Shown here: positions 39,801 to 41,794 of the stretch, one piece after another
How positions within the stretch are numbered: the stretch's first letter is position 1
Layout: each line of letters starts with the position of its first letter
Assembly (NCBI GenBank): GCA_900314605.1
Contig: OMVX01000011.1
Location: 1 to 41,794, forward strand
Source of the DNA: an uncultured Methanobrevibacter sp.
GTDB lineage: Archaea; Methanobacteriota; Methanobacteria; Methanobacteriales; Methanobacteriaceae
Length of the DNA stretch: 41,794 bases
Reading direction: 5' to 3'
The notes under the pieces: generated by a model
What the model saw: the letters and a program-made list of their open reading frames with translations, nothing else
Database searches by the model: none
What the model was told of the DNA's origin: nothing
Program-made: the position numbers and the translations under genes

Positions 39801-41129
39801 TTAATAATATGTTCTAGATATTTTATTTAAAACTTCATTATATAAATCTTCACTAATTTTAGATTTATTAGCATTTAAAATATAAATAACACTATCTCTA
39901 CACTTATAACAATTATATACTTGTGAGTTAGTGAGAGATATTTGACAGAATCTATTTATTTGACTAATTGTAAAAAAATTAGCATTATCTACTAATATAT
40001 CTAAAAGTTTTTTAGCTTTTGAATAACCAAATGTTATTAATTTCAAATTTTTTAGACCAACAGATATAATTATAATAGCATAAAGATGATTTAAATCGAT
40101 ATTAATGAATTTTTCATCTATATATTTAGTAATATAAAAAAAATCATCCGTAAAATCACTCTTATAAAAATTTGCTTCATTTTTAATAATTAATGAGAAT
40201 AATTTTTTTGCATCATTTTCGGTAAATTTTTCTACATAACAACTTAATTCTATAAAAATATCTTTCATAACTTCTTTTGTTAGAAATTGTAATAAAATTT
40301 GATTAATAATTTGTTTATAAGTATCTTTTATAAAATTGCTGTTAAGTTTATATTTATTATTATCTATTATGTAATTAAAATCCTTTCCATATTTATTTAA
40401 AAAGGGATTTTTTATCATTAGTTCACATAAGTTAACTAGTTGTTTTTTATTGAATTTATAATAATTATTTTTAAAATATGTAAAAATCTCAGAATGATTT
40501 GTATATTGATCATATTTTAAAATTTCCAATTTATTATTTATTTCAATTTGTGAATATTTTATATCTTTAGCATAAGATTTATTAGCTAAATCCTCATTGA
40601 AAATTGTTAATTCTTCATTTTTCTCTTTTATCTTAATTTGTAAATCATTTAAGTTATTTGAGGAAACTTTTATATCTGTAATAGGGTTAGCATAATACCA
40701 ACAAGGGCTTTGATTACATTTGTCCATTACAAAAAGAAAACCTGTATTATTGCCGAAATCACTTATATTTAACCATTTACTGGTAATATTCTGTGATATA
40801 TTTTCTAATTTAATTATATCTTGAATATAAATCCCTTTTTGATAATAATCTAAAATAATATAAACAAGTTCTTTTTTAAAAGCTTTTATATCTTTATTGT
40901 ATTGTTCAATATGATTGAAATTTTTTTCCTCTCGAAGACGTGCAATTTGAGAAATATACTTATCTACACTAGCAAAATCATTTTTTAATCCTGCATGTTT
41001 TTTCTCTTTTTCAAGTTCCTTAATCTTGTAATCTATTTGAATTTTTCTTTTAGAATTATTAATTTTTTCTTCATCAATTTTATCATATAATTCTTCTATT
41101 TTATTTAATAAGTCATTAATTTGAGACAT
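39801..41129 (-). CDS. Coiled-coil/triple-repeat protein of unknown function, paralogue 2
   Basis: 442 residues, collinear with the protein at 38133-39443 and clearly homologous in all parts. The coiled coil LLNKIEELYDKIDEEK, the middle TSKWLNISDFGNNTGFLFV and SPCWYYANPITDIKVS, and the three helical repeats all align. The last repeat carries CYKC where paralogue 1 has CNIC. GGGGGTG lies five bases before the ATG, a strong ribosome binding site. The middle region is the most conserved between the two copies and is the likely functional core. Soluble and presumably cytosolic; function unknown. Confidence 0.78.
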   Translation of the reverse strand: MSQINDLLNKIEELYDKIDEEKINNSKRKIQIDYKIKELEKEKKHAGLKNDFASVDKYISQIARLREEKNFNHIEQYNKDIKAFKKELVYIILDYYQKGIYIQDIIKLENISQNITSKWLNISDFGNNTGFLFVMDKCNQSPCWYYANPITDIKVSSNNLNDLQIKIKEKNEELTIFNEDLANKSYAKDIKYSQIEINNKLEILKYDQYTNHSEIFTYFKNNYYKFNKKQLVNLCELMIKNPFLNKYGKDFNYIIDNNKYKLNSNFIKDTYKQIINQILLQFLTKEVMKDIFIELSCYVEKFTENDAKKLFSLIIKNEANFYKSDFTDDFFYITKYIDEKFINIDLNHLYAIIIISVGLKNLKLITFGYSKAKKLLDILVDNANFFTISQINRFCQISLTNSQVYNCYKCRDSVIYILNANKSKISEDLYNEVLNKISRTYY

Positions 41130-41456
41130 AATGCACCCCCTTACAATAAGAATATTTTTATTATTAGATAAAAATATTTTTATATAAAATTTTTTATAAT
41201 CTATAATTTAGTTTATTAACAGTTAATTTTAAATTTTAATTTAATTCATTAAACTGCTTTTTGTGAAAAATAAAGTCACATTCAACAATATTTATTATTA
41301 ATGAAGTTTATATTTTATTTCATCAAAAATAGATTAGATTTTTAATATAGTAACTACTAAAATAAAATTATATTAAATAAAATGGATAATATAGGTCTTA
41401 TATTCATTTTTTCTTTTAAATCGATTTTTTGCGGATATGTGTATAATAGAGATATT

Positions 41457-41794
41457 ATGAATAATATGAAGAATTTTGAAGGAATAGAAATTGACCAAGA
41501 ATTATTGGAAAGAACAAATCCTATATTTAACACTGCCAGAATGACTCTTTTTCAATTGGCTGCTGCTGGTTATGATGATGCCAAGGATGTAGTTCAAAAG
41601 TTGAATCTTACTCGGGAAGATACACAAGATAGTAAAACAGTTAAGGCCGATGAAGATGACCTTTTCATTAACAGTGTGGTTATGGAAATAAGATATTTTA
41701 GGGGTCTGAATTTTTTAGTTCTCAGATAATTGTTGTATGGCTGTTTTTGTATTAAAACCTTGTGATATGATTAAGGCTCCTAAAAATACATTTA
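41457..41794 (+). pseudogene. Unidentified gene, frameshifted and running off the right end
   Basis: From the ATG at 41457 (GAGAT four bases before it) the frame reads MNNMKNFEGIEIDQELLE, RTNPIFNTARMTLFQLAAAG and YDDAKDVVQKLNL, then stops at 41729. Another frame then continues open to the window edge as SDNCCMAVFVLKPCDMIKAP. An indel near the T-run 41711-41716 would join them. An in-frame ATG at 41382 has no binding site and would add an unnatural hydrophobic leader. Family not recognised. It might instead be two separate short genes. Confidence 0.45.

Noticed and set aside
41382-41456. Upstream ATG of the right-edge gene
   Set aside because: No ribosome binding site, and it would add an uncharacteristic hydrophobic stretch; the ATG at 41457 has a GAGAT upstream.

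Overview
The window is very AT-rich, with adhesin-like surface proteins built from beta-helix and Ig-like repeats, GGTG/GGAGG-type ribosome binding sites, TATA-box-like promoters and an archaeal-looking gene complement next to bacterial-type uvrA/uvrB and a non-ribosomal peptide synthetase (NRPS). Together these suggest a host-associated archaeon of the Methanobacteriales, probably Methanosphaera or Methanobrevibacter. This is inference from gene content; no rRNA, tRNA or CRISPR array is visible.

Left part (1-12.9 kb): the 3' end of an NRPS gene (adenylation, carrier, thioesterase) faces two tandem MATE transporter genes. Each transporter carries a C-terminal domain resembling an RsbW-type (HATPase_c_2) ATPase whose nucleotide-binding motifs are eroded. 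After these come a frameshifted MFS drug exporter, a decayed IS1182-like insertion sequence with intact terminal inverted repeats, a decayed 3' fragment of a SulP gene, a PAP2 phosphatase and a third, frameshifted MATE-ATPase fusion.

Middle part (12.7-25.4 kb): an adhesin fragment and a large adhesin-like gene broken by one frameshift; relics of a pyrimidine-salvage pair (uraA-like permease and upp); two highly similar SulP transporters flanking a divergent protein made of seventeen 26-residue alpha-solenoid repeats; and a DUF169 protein.

Right part (25.4-41.8 kb): uvrA, and a probable minus-strand operon of a membrane-anchored hypothetical protein, a membrane-linked alkaline-phosphatase-superfamily enzyme, a small conserved-looking protein and uvrB. 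The uvrB-uvrA gap holds a relic of an ATP-grasp gene and a second copy of a MITE-like element first seen between the MATE genes. Further right are a GNAT acetyltransferase, a second adhesin-like gene with no normal start codon in frame, two paralogous proteins of unknown function with a coiled coil and three internal repeats, and a broken gene running off the right end.

Two themes stand out. First, there is a family of efflux pumps fused to a degenerate anti-sigma-kinase-like domain beside an NRPS. Second, transport and surface genes are repeatedly broken by single-base or short-repeat frameshifts while the repair genes are intact, which fits either recent decay, phase variation or assembly error.
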